Assembly (NCBI GenBank): GCA_032164245.1 | Contig: JAVMKO010000002.1 | Location: forward strand, 59,181,840-59,245,839 | Reading direction: 5' to 3' | Source of the DNA: Sternotherus odoratus | Lineage: Eukaryota; Chordata; Testudines; Kinosternidae | DNA: 64,000 bases | Shown: piece after piece, positions 10,011 through 21,515 of the stretch | How the letters are laid out: each line of letters begins with the position of its first letter | Position numbering within the stretch: position 1 is the stretch's first letter | The notes under the pieces: generated by a model | What the model was told of the DNA's origin: nothing | What the model saw: the letters and a program-made list of their open reading frames with translations, nothing else | The model's database searches: none | Position numbers and translations under genes: made by a program

Positions 10011-11236
10011 GTCATTGTTATATACTCACTTTTGAGAGCAGAATGAAATCTCCAGATCCAAAGTACTACTGTATAAAGAACAGCCTTTCCATGTTTTTCT
10101 GCTGAAATAGGGTCTGAATGGAAAAGGCCTAGAGGAGATGATTAAAACATTGAAGGTGGAATGCAGCTTGGGTTAAAATAATCATGAAATGATAGAGATC
10201 GTGATTCCAAAGAATGTTAGTGGGAAAACAGTAAAATAAAGACAATGAACTACAAGACAACAGACCTTAGCAAACTCATAGAATTGGTGGATAAGATCCC
10301 ATAGAAAGCAAATTTAATGGAAAAAAGAGTTTAGGAGAGTTTGCAGTTTTTTAGAGACACATTATTCAGGACACAAAAGCAAACTATCCCAATGAATAGC
10401 TAAGCTAGGGTAAGAGACCAAACTTGCTTAACCAGATCTTCAGCAATTCAAAACTCAAATAAGAGTCATACAGAAAAAGTGGAAGCTTGGCCAAATTATG
10501 AAGGATGAATAGATCCATTAAAAAAACCACAAGCATGTAGGTACAAAATTAGAAAGGCCAAGCCACAAAATGACATTAAACTAGCTAGGAAAGTAAAGGG
10601 TAACAAGAAAACATATTTTGAATACAGTAGAAGAAAGGGGAATACCAAGGACTGGATAGCTCATTACTCAATGAGAAAAAATAACAGAAAACGCAACAAT
10701 GGCTTAAGTGTTAAATGACATTTTTGTTTCAGTTTTCAACAAAAAGGTTAGCAGTGACTGGGTGACTAACATAATGAACATCAGTGTAAATGGGGCAGGA
10801 TCTAAGGCTTAAATAGAGAGAGAGAACAAGGTAAGAATTATGTAGGCAAATTAGATGTCTTCATGTTGCCAGGGCTTGACAAAGTACATCATAGAATACT
10901 TACTGAACTGGCTGAAGAGATCTCTGAGCAATTAGCAATTATCTTTGAGAATTCATGAAGGAGAGTTCCCAGAGGACTTGAAAAGGGCAGATAAGAGTAC
11001 CTATCTATAAAAAAGGTAAAAGGACAACACAGAGAGGTATAGGCCTGTCAGTTTGCCTTTGATACCTGGAAAGATAGTGGAAAGAACAATCAATTACAGA
11101 TAATAATCAAAGATAATAAGGTGGTAAGTAACATGGATTTGTCAAGAACAAATCAGGTCAAACCAATGTAATATCCTTCTCTGATAGGTAACAAATCTGT
11201 GGATGGGGAGAAGCAGTAGATGTGATATATCTCAAC

Positions 11237-11648
11237 CGGGGTGAAAGTAACACAGGCTTCTTACCGGTAGGGGACTGGGCTAGGGGCGGGGCCTCGGCTG
11301 GAAGGGGCGGGTCTGGGGGCAGAGCCAGCCCCATACCGGTAAGGGGCTTCCCCCCCACTCCTCTCCACTCCCCTCCTACACCCTCCGGGGGGCTCCGGAG
11401 GCATTTTAAAGCGCCCTGGGCAGTAGTGGCGGCCCAGCCCTGTGCTCTCTAAATAGCTATCGGAGCTCCACCGCCACTTCCCTTAGGGCTCCGGCAACAG
11501 GGTTCCTGTCCCTGCGGAGTCCTGCTGCCGGAGCCCTGGGGAGGCTGCGGCAGGGCTCCGGTAGCTATTTATATAGCACGGGGCTGGGCTGCCGCTACCG
11601 CCCCGGGCCCTTTAAACTGCCCCCGGAGCCCTGCCGCAGCCTCCCCCA
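11237..11648. mobile_element. GC-rich insertion inside the CR1 copy
   Basis: CR1 sequence stops after gatatatctcaac and resumes at ggctttcacatgacctcat. Between them is unrelated GC-rich sequence beginning ggggtgaaagtaacac, an end I associate with a turtle DNA-type repeat. It contains ACCGGTA twice and inverted GC-rich blocks around 11400-11640. No clear matching right terminus or target duplication was found, so class and exact borders are uncertain. Confidence 0.5.
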
Positions 11649-12144
11649 GGCTTTCACATGACCTCATAAAGTAGGGAAATATAGCCTAGATGAACCTACT
11701 CTCTAAGGTGGGTGCACAGCTGGTTGGAAAACTATATTCAGAGTGTAGTTGTCCATGGTTTATAGTCATGCTTGAAGGGCATATCAAGTGTGGTCACGCA
11801 GAGTTCTGTTCTGAGTCCAGTTCTATTCATTATCTTCATAAATTGTTTAAATAATCGCATAGAGAGTACACTTAAAATTAGTGGATGATGCCAAGCTGGG
11901 AGGAGTTGCAAGTGCTTTGGAGGATTAGTATTCAAAATGATCTTGACAAACTGGAAAAATGGTCTAAAATAAATTGGACAAAATTCTATAAGAACAAATG
12001 CAAAATACTCCAGTTAGGAAAGAATAATCAATTGCACAAATACAAAATGGGAAATGACTGAATAGGAAGGAGTACTGCAGAAAAAGACCAGGGGCTTATA
12101 GTGGATCAAAACTAAATATGTTAACAGTGTAACACTGTTCTCCT

Positions 12145-12172
12145 CCCCCCCCCCCCCCAAAAAAAAAAAAAA
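12145..12172 (+). repeat. Poly-C/poly-A tract
   Basis: A C run directly followed by an A run, inside the CR1 copy. Sequencing length here is likely unreliable. Confidence 0.9.
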
Positions 12173-12775
12173 GTGAACATTTTGAGATGTATTAGCAGGA
12201 GTGCTGTAAACAAGACACAAGAATTAATTATTCCACTTTACTCAGCACTGATAAGCACTCCTCAACTGGAGTACTGTGTCCAGTTTGGGGCACTACACTC
12301 TGGGAAAAATGTAGAAAAAATTTAGAAAATCCAGAGAAGAGCAACAAAAATGATTAAAGGTCTAGAAAACATGACCTATGATGAAGGATTGAAAAAGCTG
12401 GGTTTGTTTAGTCTGGAAAAGAGAAGACTGAGGGAGACATGATGACAGTCTTCAAGTACCCAAAAGGTTGTTATTAAGAGGAGGGCAATACATTGTTCTC
12501 CTTATATGCTGAGGACAGGACAAGAAGCAATGGGCTTAAATACAGTAAGGAATATTTAGGTTAGACATTAGGAAAAACTTTCTAACTTGTCAGGGTGGTT
12601 ATGCTCTAGAACAAATTACTTAGGGAGTTGTGGAATCCCCATTACAGATGGTTTTTAAGAGCAGGTTAGACAAATGCCTGTCAGTGATCTCTACATAACA
12701 CTTAGTTCTGCCTCGGGGGCAATCTAGATGACCTGCTGAGGACCTTTCCAATCTGACATTTCTGTGATTCTATTA

Positions 12776-14744
12776 TTCCTTTTCTCTTCTACTCCCATAA
12801 CAGCTTAGACATTTCAATTGCTGGCAGTCATTTTCACAGAAATCTCTGAGTCCACCACAGTGAGAGTTATGTGTGTATATCATGAGAGAATGGAAGACTA
12901 AAAGAAACTTTTCATTTGTCTGACCATTTGAAAACAAATGTCTTCCTAAAATATTGAATAGTGGGTATTCACTGGGAATATGGGGTTGAATGTATAGGTT
13001 TGTATTGTGGTCATCAAATATTTCTAATCTGGATGCACCATATACTTAAGCTTTGCACTTTACTCTTACATGCACAAACATGCACAACTATAATGTAGTG
13101 CATGTTGCCATTTTTATCATGCCTACCTCTAGGACTATATTACACTGCTCTCCTACCCATCCATTAATTATGTTTTATAGTGCCAAAAAATGTTTAAGTA
13201 ATAAATGTATTTAATTATTTTGCCTTGCTTTTGGTTATCTTCCCATTTTCCATGTCTTTCCTTAGAATAGACTAAGATGTATCCTCAGTCTTTTCTCTTT
13301 CTTATTTTTCTCTCTTGTTCAATCATTTTTCTTTACTTCTTTATGCCACTCTTTGCTCATCCTCTCTTGTTCCTTTTCCATTCTTTCAGTTGCTTTCCTA
13401 TTATCTATTCACTTCTGTGACCACCATCACAGTAGCTTCTGAGCATCTGTTAAGGATTAAAAGGTAAAGTTTTTGTGGCTTTTTGTTTAAATTTATCCTC
13501 CTTTGTTCACTGTTGCCTAAATTAATCATTTTGTAATGCACTGGTTCTCAGCTGTTGTATTCATTACACAACAAAGGCCTCTTTAAACTGGACTCTGTTT
13601 ATCACTGCAAAGGGTTTGGTCTGGGGACAAATTCTATGCTGATTTACAAACACTTTGCAGTGCCACTGATCTTCGTTAGTGGGGACACAGACTTTAAGTC
13701 GAAACAGAATTTGTTTCTTGGTCAGTGGAGACTTGATCATGTTAGTTCCTTTTCATTGATGACTTCCTCATGTAAAATCCTGCCAAAGTCAGTCATTCCC
13801 AGTGGCATTACTCACAGGGTATTTTAGTTATTTCCACAGACTATGAAGTTAGTGATCCCTTGGTCATAATATTAATCCTGTGACATTAACCAGCCAGCCA
13901 AAAAGGAGTAGTGAATAAGCTTTGTGGAAGCCAACAGTGGGCTTGTAATCATCACCAATGCAAAACTCTTCATGCAAATATTCTATGTGGCAGGTAGATG
14001 TTTTGGCTATTGTAGGATAAATTTCCTACTCTATTCTTATTGTTTCATTTGGAGTCAAGGCTGCTTTCCAAATTTCGGAATGATGAAGATTTCACTAAAC
14101 TCATTATGCAAAGTGGTCCCTGTGTCCTCTTATCCCCTGCCTCCAAAACACACCCACTCATCACAGGGCAGAGTTTACCCTTTAGTTTTTAAAGGAGTTT
14201 GGATGCCTAAGGCTGGGAAGCTTCCTTAATCTCCTCATGCCCCAGATTTGCCAATGGGTGTGTGTATTTGGCAACACAGCTGCACCGAATAAATGTTCTT
14301 CAAACTAGTTTGGCCTTCATGGTTATTACTAAGCCTCCATTGCTGTAAATATTAAATAAGGACTTTTATGTCTGGGAGGAAAATAGAAGACATTAGATTA
14401 AAGGGCTTGTTTACCATTTTTGTGGTTCTTAGACAGCTCAAACTGCTTTCAGCTGCCACAGTGATTGAGGAATTTCATGATATTCCTTTCTGGGATGTGC
14501 TTGTGGGATATTCTTATGGCATTTTCAGGAATTCTATGAAAAGACCCTAATCCCAGCCCACACGTGATGACATCTGTTACCTCATGCTTAAAATAAGCAA
14601 ATAAATACTTAGTTTTGGGGGCTTCTTGTTACTGGTAGCCACTTGCCTGCAGCTGTCCCTCAATAAAGGGAGAATTGTGAGAAAATTTTTCGCTCATTGT
14701 TTATATGATATCTTGTAAACGAATAGTTTCCAAACCACAGCTGG
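12776..14744. other. No gene seen; pyrimidine-rich stretch
   Basis: AT-rich DNA with a T/C-rich stretch at 13270-13400. The open frames at 13555-13827 and 13924-14229 have no motif, splice support or family resemblance. Confidence 0.4.
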
Positions 14745-14752
14745 GATTAGAA

Positions 14753-15589
14753 CAGGGGTAGGAAACCTATGGCCCTGGTGCCAAAGGTGCAAACAAGCTG
14801 ATTTTTAGTGGCACTCACACTGCCCGGGCCCTGTCCACCTGTTCAGGGGGCTCTGCATTTTAATTTAATTTTAAATGATGTTTCTCAAACATTTTAAAAA
14901 CCATATTTACTTTACATACAACAATAGTTTAGTTATATATAATAGACTTATAGAAAACGTTAAAATGTATTACAGTAAACCCTTGATTTAACGGACCTCG
15001 ATTTAACGGACTTCGGATGCAACGGACAAAATTTCTGAGCAAGCTGATGCATTCCTGATCCATTTCTGGCGGGCTGGCTGCCGGCTCCCGGCTGCCGCCC
15101 GGGTCACAGCAACGGGCGGGCTGGCTGCCGGCTCCCGCCTGCGGGCGGGCTGGCTCCCGGCTCCCGCCCGGGTCCCGCCAGCGGGCAGGCTGCCAGGTCC
15201 CGCCCCCCGCCCGGGTCCCGCCAGTGGGTGGGCTGCCGGCTCCCGTCCGAGTCCCGCCAGCAGGTGGGCTGGCTGACTGTTCCCCACTGCCGCCCAGGTC
15301 CCAGCAGCCGGGACCCGGGCGGGCTGGCTGCCGGCTCCTGGCTGCCGCCTGGGTCCAGGCAGCAGGCGGGCTGCGGAGCTGCCGCCCCGACCCTGTGGCT
15401 GGCGGGCTGCTGCTCCGACAGCTCGGGGTTTTTTTATTATTAAATAACGGACTTTTTCATTTAACAGACACCCCCTCGCACGAATTAGTCCATTAAATGG
15501 AGGTTTTACTGTACTGGCACGCAAAACCTTAAATTAGAGTGAATAAATGAAGACTCAGCACACCACTTCCTAAGGATTGCTGACCCCTG
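14753..15589. mobile_element. hAT MITE carrying a nested element
   Basis: Ends CAGGGGTAGGAAACC and GGATTGCTGACCCCTG are inverted repeats of the CAGGGGT hAT type. Flanks gattagaa (14745-14752) and gactagaa (15590-15597) match in 7 of 8 bases, the expected 8-bp duplication. The element is split by a second transposon at 14973-15511. Without it the hAT body is about 300 bp. Confidence 0.8.
14973..15511. mobile_element. pogo/Tc1-like MITE with GC-rich core, nested in hAT
   Basis: Inverted ends CAGTAAACCCTTGATTTAAC and the complement of ATTAAATGGAGGTTTTACTG are flanked by TA on each side (14971-14972, 15512-15513). CAGT starts with TA duplications fit pogo/Tigger-type elements of the Tc1/mariner superfamily. 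There is no transposase. The interior (15055-15410) is a GC-rich array of about 35-40 bp units built from ggcgggctggctgccggctc, which produces long but meaningless open frames. Confidence 0.8.
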
Positions 15590-15597
15590 GACTAGAA

Positions 15598-16591
15598 TTT
15601 TCCATTGTGAATTGATCTGCAGGTCTGGTTTTAGAATTTGAAGAATATTTTCCCTCTCTTTTTTATTTGTAAGGAAGCCCTAGAAAAAGCTTTAGAAAGC
15701 TTTTAAAGCACTTGTTAGTTTCACCAGACTTGTCCCAAATTCCTTATCAGTCATTTTTCAATTACAGCTACTGTCTTTACTTCACCTGCACATACAACAT
15801 ATTCAGGGATGATAGCTTGATTACTGAGTCCAATGTGACTAATTTTCCACGGATGTAAACAAACTGGCAGGCATGGGGGTACATTTTGTAACATTTGAAA
15901 TGTAGTAGACATCAGGTCTCTGATCCTCATGTCTGTCAGTTTCAAGGATACAAAATGTTTACAAAATTACTACTTAAATTCTTCTTAGGCCTTTTGCATT
16001 CTCTGGAAGCCATATTAGTAGTTTAACTGAGTGTTTTCTTGATAAGCATTGTCTGTGAAAAGGCAGGGCAGTTTTACATGACCTTTGTTTAGGCCAAATA
16101 TCAAAAGTTGTTTACATTCTCTTTTTTAAAAAAAATAGGAGAGGGGAAAGGTTTTTTAGATATGTAATATCCTTATTAGGGGCCTGATGGAAAGTCCTTT
16201 GAAGTGAGTGAAAAGACTGTTGGTGACATCAGTGGTCTGTAGATCAGGCTCTAGCTGAGAAATAATTAAAAATGTTTGTGTCTGATCAGTGTCTTTGGCA
16301 GCAATTTCAGAAGAAATTATGAAATATTATATTAACTAAGCCAGGATAGTCAGTGGTTTGATATCTATAGAAGTGTTATAAATTCAAAAACTCAAGTGGT
16401 GAATCATATGCAATGATATGTGAGCTAAGGATGTGCAAACATTTTTTCCCCCAATGACATGAAGATTATAGAAAAGGCATTACAATTTACTGAATACTGA
16501 CAGTGTGATGTGTGCCGGACAGATATAGGATAACATGCTTCATGTTCCAAGGAACTTACAGTCTGATCCAGACCCAGGAAGAATTGTTCGT
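15598..16591. other. No gene seen
   Basis: AT-rich unique-looking DNA without supported features. Confidence 0.4.
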
Positions 16592-16640
16592 TCACTCACT
16601 CACTCACTCACTCACTCACTCACTCACTCACTCACTCACA
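16592..16640 (+). repeat. (TCAC)n microsatellite
   Basis: About 11 copies of TCAC, followed by a short ACAAACATACAAAC-like tail. Confidence 0.95.
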
Positions 16641-17847
16641 CAAACATACAAACAACCAACTCATGGTGAGAGTGTAAACTGAAGGAGAGGTAGAAATATT
16701 GAAGTGGTTATTGTCAAAAGATTTGATAGGTGACATGGTAAGGTGAGGTCCAAACAATGTTTCAAATTCTGAAGAAGTTACAAAAATTGATTATTTTTAT
16801 TTTATTTTGGAAGAAGATTAATAATTTAGCCCCCAAAGTATTTGTATGGCACATGGACAATTTATTGTCATCATTATTTATTTATTTATTTATGATCGTA
16901 TGTACTTCTGTGCTTTAAATTCTACATGTAAAATAGTGTAAAGGAAGTAGTACCAAAAGTGGTCCTTAAAACGATAGTACATTCATTCTGGAATCTTGTG
17001 GGTAAGATAGAAATACATGCATTTTTAACTTTAAGTAATAAAACCAATGTTCCTGAAACCCCTTCTGCTTTCACAGGACATGATTCTACAAACACCTATA
17101 TGTGAACTATGCATTTGGGAAATCTCCTGTATGTAGTCCCCAGGGATTTGGATGTATGAGTGTTTTCAGTATTGGGTCCCAGGATGAGAAAGCACATTGC
17201 TCTAATTCCAAAAGAAGGTAAATTTTGTGTTTAAGAAAAGAAAAACAACTTTAGCAAATGACAGAAAGCATTGTTCATACTTTGAAACAAGTCTTACATA
17301 AAGAAGAAGTAAATGCAAAGTAACCTGCATGCAATAAAGAAATCTGTGTACATTCGAGTGAAAGAGTTTTGAATATGAGCACACACAACAAAAGGAGAAG
17401 CTGCCACAGGGGATGAACTTAATCATATGGTTTCAAAGTTTGTGGAAACTTTTGTGTGTGTGTGTGGGGGGGAGTTTTTATATCAGACTTCTTCAAAAGT
17501 TTGTCAGAATAAACTTCCCTTCTGAAAAGTAACACCACACCCTGGGAGCTGGTTTTCAAACTTCAAACAAGTAAGACTTTTTTTTTTTTCCCCAAATAAA
17601 ACATCTTTGAAGAGCTTCAGGAACAAATAGGGGTTGTTTTGCAATATTTTAAAATGAAAAGGTCAGACCACTGCTAAAGGAAGACAAAGAATATATGAAA
17701 ATGAGTCAGTGGACTCTGCTGATCTTGTGTGGAGGTTACAGAACTATTTTCTTACTCACACCTGAATCCCTTATTTGTTTTGGCAGCGGTTTTCTGACTT
17801 TCACCCTTTAGCTGTAACTAAAAGTTTATTCTTAAGGTAGGTTTAAG
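16641..17847. other. No gene seen; short simple repeats
   Basis: Contains (TTTA)n at about 16876-16893 and (GT)n at 17453-17466. The frame at 17202-17426 on the minus strand has no support beyond being open. Confidence 0.4.
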
Positions 17848-17880
17848 AATAGCAGCCATGTTAGTCTGTATCTGTAAAGA
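17848..17880 (+). mobile_element. Penelope-like element tail fragment
   Basis: agcagccatgttagtctgta matches the 34-bp head/tail of the Penelope-like copies at 2045 and 27825. The rest of the element is missing or unrecognisable. Confidence 0.5.
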
Positions 17881-19331
17881 AAATTTTTGTGTTTTTGAGG
17901 TGGCTTGATAAAATAAAAAAGGGTTCTTTCCCTCTTAGGATATTGATTTTGTTTATGAGTATCTTTGAAACAGAAATGTGTTTTTATGATAGAGTAAAGA
18001 AACTGTGGGCAAATGTAGGTTCCAGTATATGACCCTTTAGGATTAGAGGATTTGTTGTGAGTGTTCTCCTGGATCCTACTCCCCATAAACTAATCAGACG
18101 TCAAGAAAGTTCTCAAGGATCATTTCATACAAATGACAATAAGTATAGGAATGAGACTATTTAGAATATTCAATTGTATTATCACAATATAAAAGCATGG
18201 GTGGAGTTAGATGTTACATTTTATTTGATATTGTCAGCTGGTGCAAAATTGTATTGCATTATAATTTTGCTCAGATGGGAGAGAGAGATTCTAGGTCTCC
18301 TATAATTTTATGATACTAAGTAACCATGGGAGAGCGGATGTGGTTGTGGTTAGATTTCCAAAGCCCTGGCAATCCCTGGAGGCAAGTTAGTTTTCTCTAA
18401 ATTAGAGCAGGGGGGCAGGCCTACCCATGGATTCAAGGGGGACACAAAAGTAGCTGTAAGCTGTTTTGCCCCCCATCTTGTGGGAACACAGTTTGGCCAG
18501 AACAGAGAGCTGAGCCTTCAAGCTCAAATAAAATGGGACCTGGAATGTCTGGTTTGGGATTTGCAGGACAAAAATCTGGCTGACATTTTTCCCAACAAAC
18601 CAGCCCCTTTGTGTCTAGGAAGAACCTGTTTCTAGTTAATGCTTGCCTGATCAGAATTCAAACCAGTAACCTAGAGATTAAATATTCTGTATCCTATCAG
18701 CCTTCCTTTAAACCACCTCACCTGCTGTGTACTTTTATTCCCCGCTCCTCTCCTCCTCCTGGTGCAGCAGTTGCTTGGGCTATTGAACTTCTAATTATTT
18801 AAAAATCGGCTTTAGTTACAGTACTTTTAAGTCTGTGTCCCTGTACAGTCTATGCTCATCATGTTTACGCTCTGTTGTTCAGTGTTTCCCATGGAAATAT
18901 GTGGAGGGCAGGTATTTCAATCTACTCACCAAAACAGGGGCACATGAAGTCAACATAGTGCAAAATTGATTGCAGGGAGAGATTCATAGGAACAAAAGGT
19001 AGTCCAATCCTGAACTTCCATTGCCTTTCAAAGGGATTTAAATGCTTCCCCTTTGTGCCCATGAAAATCTCCCTCAAAGAACAGTGTAGGTTCTTGAATA
19101 GTTCAGCTCAGCTACAAATTAGTATCTCTACAGTTATCCTGAATGGAGACACTGGTACTCGCTCTCTGCTTTCCCAGTCAGATGCCTTTCTGTCTAAAGG
19201 TTTTCTATAACGTCCATCACCGCAGTACCTAATAACTGATCTTTTCTATTTATTTTCAGTTTTTGCCATCTGCCTTCACTTGAAAAATAGATTCATAGAT
19301 TTTCCATTTAAGGTAAAATGAAACATGTTTC
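17881..19331. other. No gene seen
   Basis: AT-rich DNA; nothing recognised on either strand. Confidence 0.4.
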
Positions 19332-19690
19332 ATAGATTCCAAGCCCAGAAGGGACCATTGTGATCATCTAACCTGAATAGAACTTCCCCAAAATAACTCA
19401 TAGAGCAGATCTTTTAAGAAAAAAAATCCAGTCTTGATTTTATAATTGCCTGTGATGAAGAATTACCACAAATCTTAGTAAGTTGTTCCAATGGTTAATT
19501 ACCCTCACTTCACATTTTGCACTTTATTTCCAGACTGAATATGTCGAGCTTCAACTTCCACCCATTGGATCATGTTATACTTTTCTCTGCAAGACTGAAA
19601 AGCCCATTATTAAGTATTTGTTCCCCATGTCGGTACTTATAGACTGTAATCAAGTCACCCCTTAAAAAGGACTTTAGAAAAATCTCTTCT
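19332..19690 (-). mobile_element. CR1 LINE 3' end fragment (older subfamily)
   Basis: The plus strand reads tcatagattccaagcccag, then agaagggaccattgtgatca, and later cccattggatcatgttatac and tcaagtcaccccttaaaaag. This is the reverse complement of a CR1 subfamily 3' region, different from the copy at 58566. It is non-coding or past the end of the ORF, and decayed. Confidence 0.8.
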
Positions 19691-19806
19691 CATACAGTAG
19701 GGTTAATGAGGAAAACCAAATGTTTTATTAATTATTACCCTTGTTGCTCCACCTCAAAGATTTCTATGTATTTCTCTGCATTCATCCCCTCTTGTATGGT
19801 TTATTA

Positions 19807-20496
19807 CTGGGGTGGGCAAGCTTTTTGGCTGGAGGGCCACACTGGGGTTCAAAATTGTGTGGAGGGCCGGGTAGGGAAGGCTATGCCTCCCCAAACAGCC
19901 TGGGCCCTATCAGACCCCCACCCACTTCCCGCCCCCTGACTACCTTCCTCAGAACCCCCAACCCATCCAACACCGCCCCCCAGTTCCTTGTCTCCTGATC
20001 GCTCCCTCTGGAGACCCCCTCCACTCTATCTGCCCCCCCCCCCAGAACCCCGCCCCCTGTCTAAGCCCCCCTACTCTTTGTCCCCTGAATTCCCCCTAGT
20101 CACACTCCCACCCCTTAAAGGCCCCCTGGGACTCCCACATGCCATCCAACCCCACCCCAGTCCCCTGAACACCCCCCAAGACCCACTGCCCCTTATCCAG
20201 CCCCTGCCCCCTGCCCATTTACTGTGCCTAGCTGCTCAGAATAACGTGTCTGGCCTTCAGCCAGACACAGCAGTGCAGCTGATCCACCGGAGCATGCGAG
20301 TATCTGGCCTGGAGCTAGACACACTGTCGTACAGCCCTGCCCCTCAGAGCGCTGCTCGCGCGGCCCACGGAGGCCGTGCAGGGTGGGGACAGCGGGGGAG
20401 GGGCCGGAGCAGCTTCCCCAGTGGAACCTCAGGGGGCCAGTTAGGAGGAGCCTGCGGGCCATATCCAGCCTGCAGGCCGTAGTTTGCCCACCCCAG
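19807..20496. mobile_element. hAT-type MITE with C-rich core
   Basis: Ends CTGGGGTGGGCAAGCTTTTT and GTAGTTTGCCCACCCCAG are inverted repeats. Flanks gtttatta (19799-19806) and atctatta (20497-20504) agree at 6 of 8 positions. The middle is C-rich low-complexity DNA (19910-20220). The 164-codon open frame within it is compositional. Confidence 0.75.
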
Positions 20497-20504
20497 ATCT
20501 ATTA

Positions 20505-20760
20505 TGTATGGAATCATGTGTATCTAAAACTCAGTGCAACCCGCTATTATTTTCATCATCTTAAAGAGATTAATATTCCATGGGGTTTGCACAGGGATTT
20601 GTCTCTCTGTTAGGCCTCAACTCTGCAAAAAATCAGTCTAGGAGAACCTTTACTTCCCCAACCAGTGTTCCATTGAAATCAATTACCACACTTCTATGCA
20701 GGAATAAAGGTTCTTGAATGCAGCATCAGGACCTTAAGCTCAGGTCCTCTGAGGTTTTTT
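20505..20760. other. No gene seen
   Basis: Short unique-looking spacer between the hAT element and a palindromic repeat. Confidence 0.4.
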
Positions 20761-20800
20761 GGTGCCTAACTCCCATTGAGTTCAATGGGAATTAGGCACC
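20761..20800. repeat. Short palindromic interspersed repeat
   Basis: GGTGCCTAACTCCCATTGA is mirrored by TCAATGGGAATTAGGCACC with a 2-base spacer. It is followed by aaatatctttgagaatgtgg, a context typical of an old fold-back repeat in sauropsid genomes. Confidence 0.7.
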
Positions 20801-21511
20801 TAAATATCTTTGAGAATGTGGGCCTTATTTTTTTGAAATCTCATCTGCCATCTTGGAATCATTCCTGTAGTGGTAGGTCAGGTTCTGTGGTGGCACACTC
20901 CAAGGAAGCAGAGTCAAAAGATTTCAAGTGATGTGGTATATAAATCAAAAAGTTTTGTTGCATTTGAATGCTTTGCATAAGACAGAATGCATTTTTGGTT
21001 GCTAACGAAATACATTAACATTTATTTTTTTTAAAACAAGTTAACATTGCTGCCTACGTGAATAGTGCTTTTTATCAAAGTCAAGTCTTGATACAGCTGA
21101 GAAATGTTGTTATACCTTGATATTTGCTTAGCAAATTATATACAAAATCTGTGAGGTCACCAGTGTCCTCTAGTACCTTTTATTCATGGCTGAACTGTCA
21201 GCACCTACTGTACAAGCTCTTATGGCTTCCACATACAGTAGATGGAGTAAAACCACTGAATTGTGAAATGGGTGTGCCTGGCTTTCAAAAGAGGATATGG
21301 CTTTTAGTAATATTAAACTTCACTGCCTCAGTATCCTAGTCTTAATTAGCATCTTGGCTGTCCTAAAGCACCAAAGGTTTTCATTGTTTTTCTCTTAAAT
21401 CTTTGCTTTTTCTGTCTTTTTTCCTTTAGTTATGTGATTTCTTTTATGGGTCAACATTCATCTCATCAGTGTTTTTAGTGCTAAAAGTTTCCTTTTAGAT
21501 TGACAAAGTTA
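20801..21511. other. No gene seen
   Basis: AT-rich DNA; nothing recognised. Confidence 0.4.
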
Positions 21512-21515
21512 CATG

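Larger units (their letters stand above)
10145..12775 (+). pseudogene. Old CR1 LINE ORF2 copy, heavily decayed and interrupted
   Basis: The order of recognisable CR1 blocks matches the better copy at 58566-60874. First comes the region between endonuclease and polymerase (about 10250-10700). Polymerase segments follow: tacagaggtataggcctgtc corresponds to the NYRPVSL region at 11030, and gatgatgccaagctggg to the FADDTKLGG box at 11884. Then comes ctggagtactgtgtccagtt (12268), and the 3' end near 12775 with tctgtgattctatt. Many stops and frameshifts are present and no long frame remains. It is interrupted at about 11237-11648 by GC-rich DNA. Confidence 0.75.

Noticed and set aside
15003..15524. 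173-codon open frame (minus)
   Set aside because: It lies wholly inside the tandem GC core of the pogo-like MITE; the residues simply repeat the array unit.
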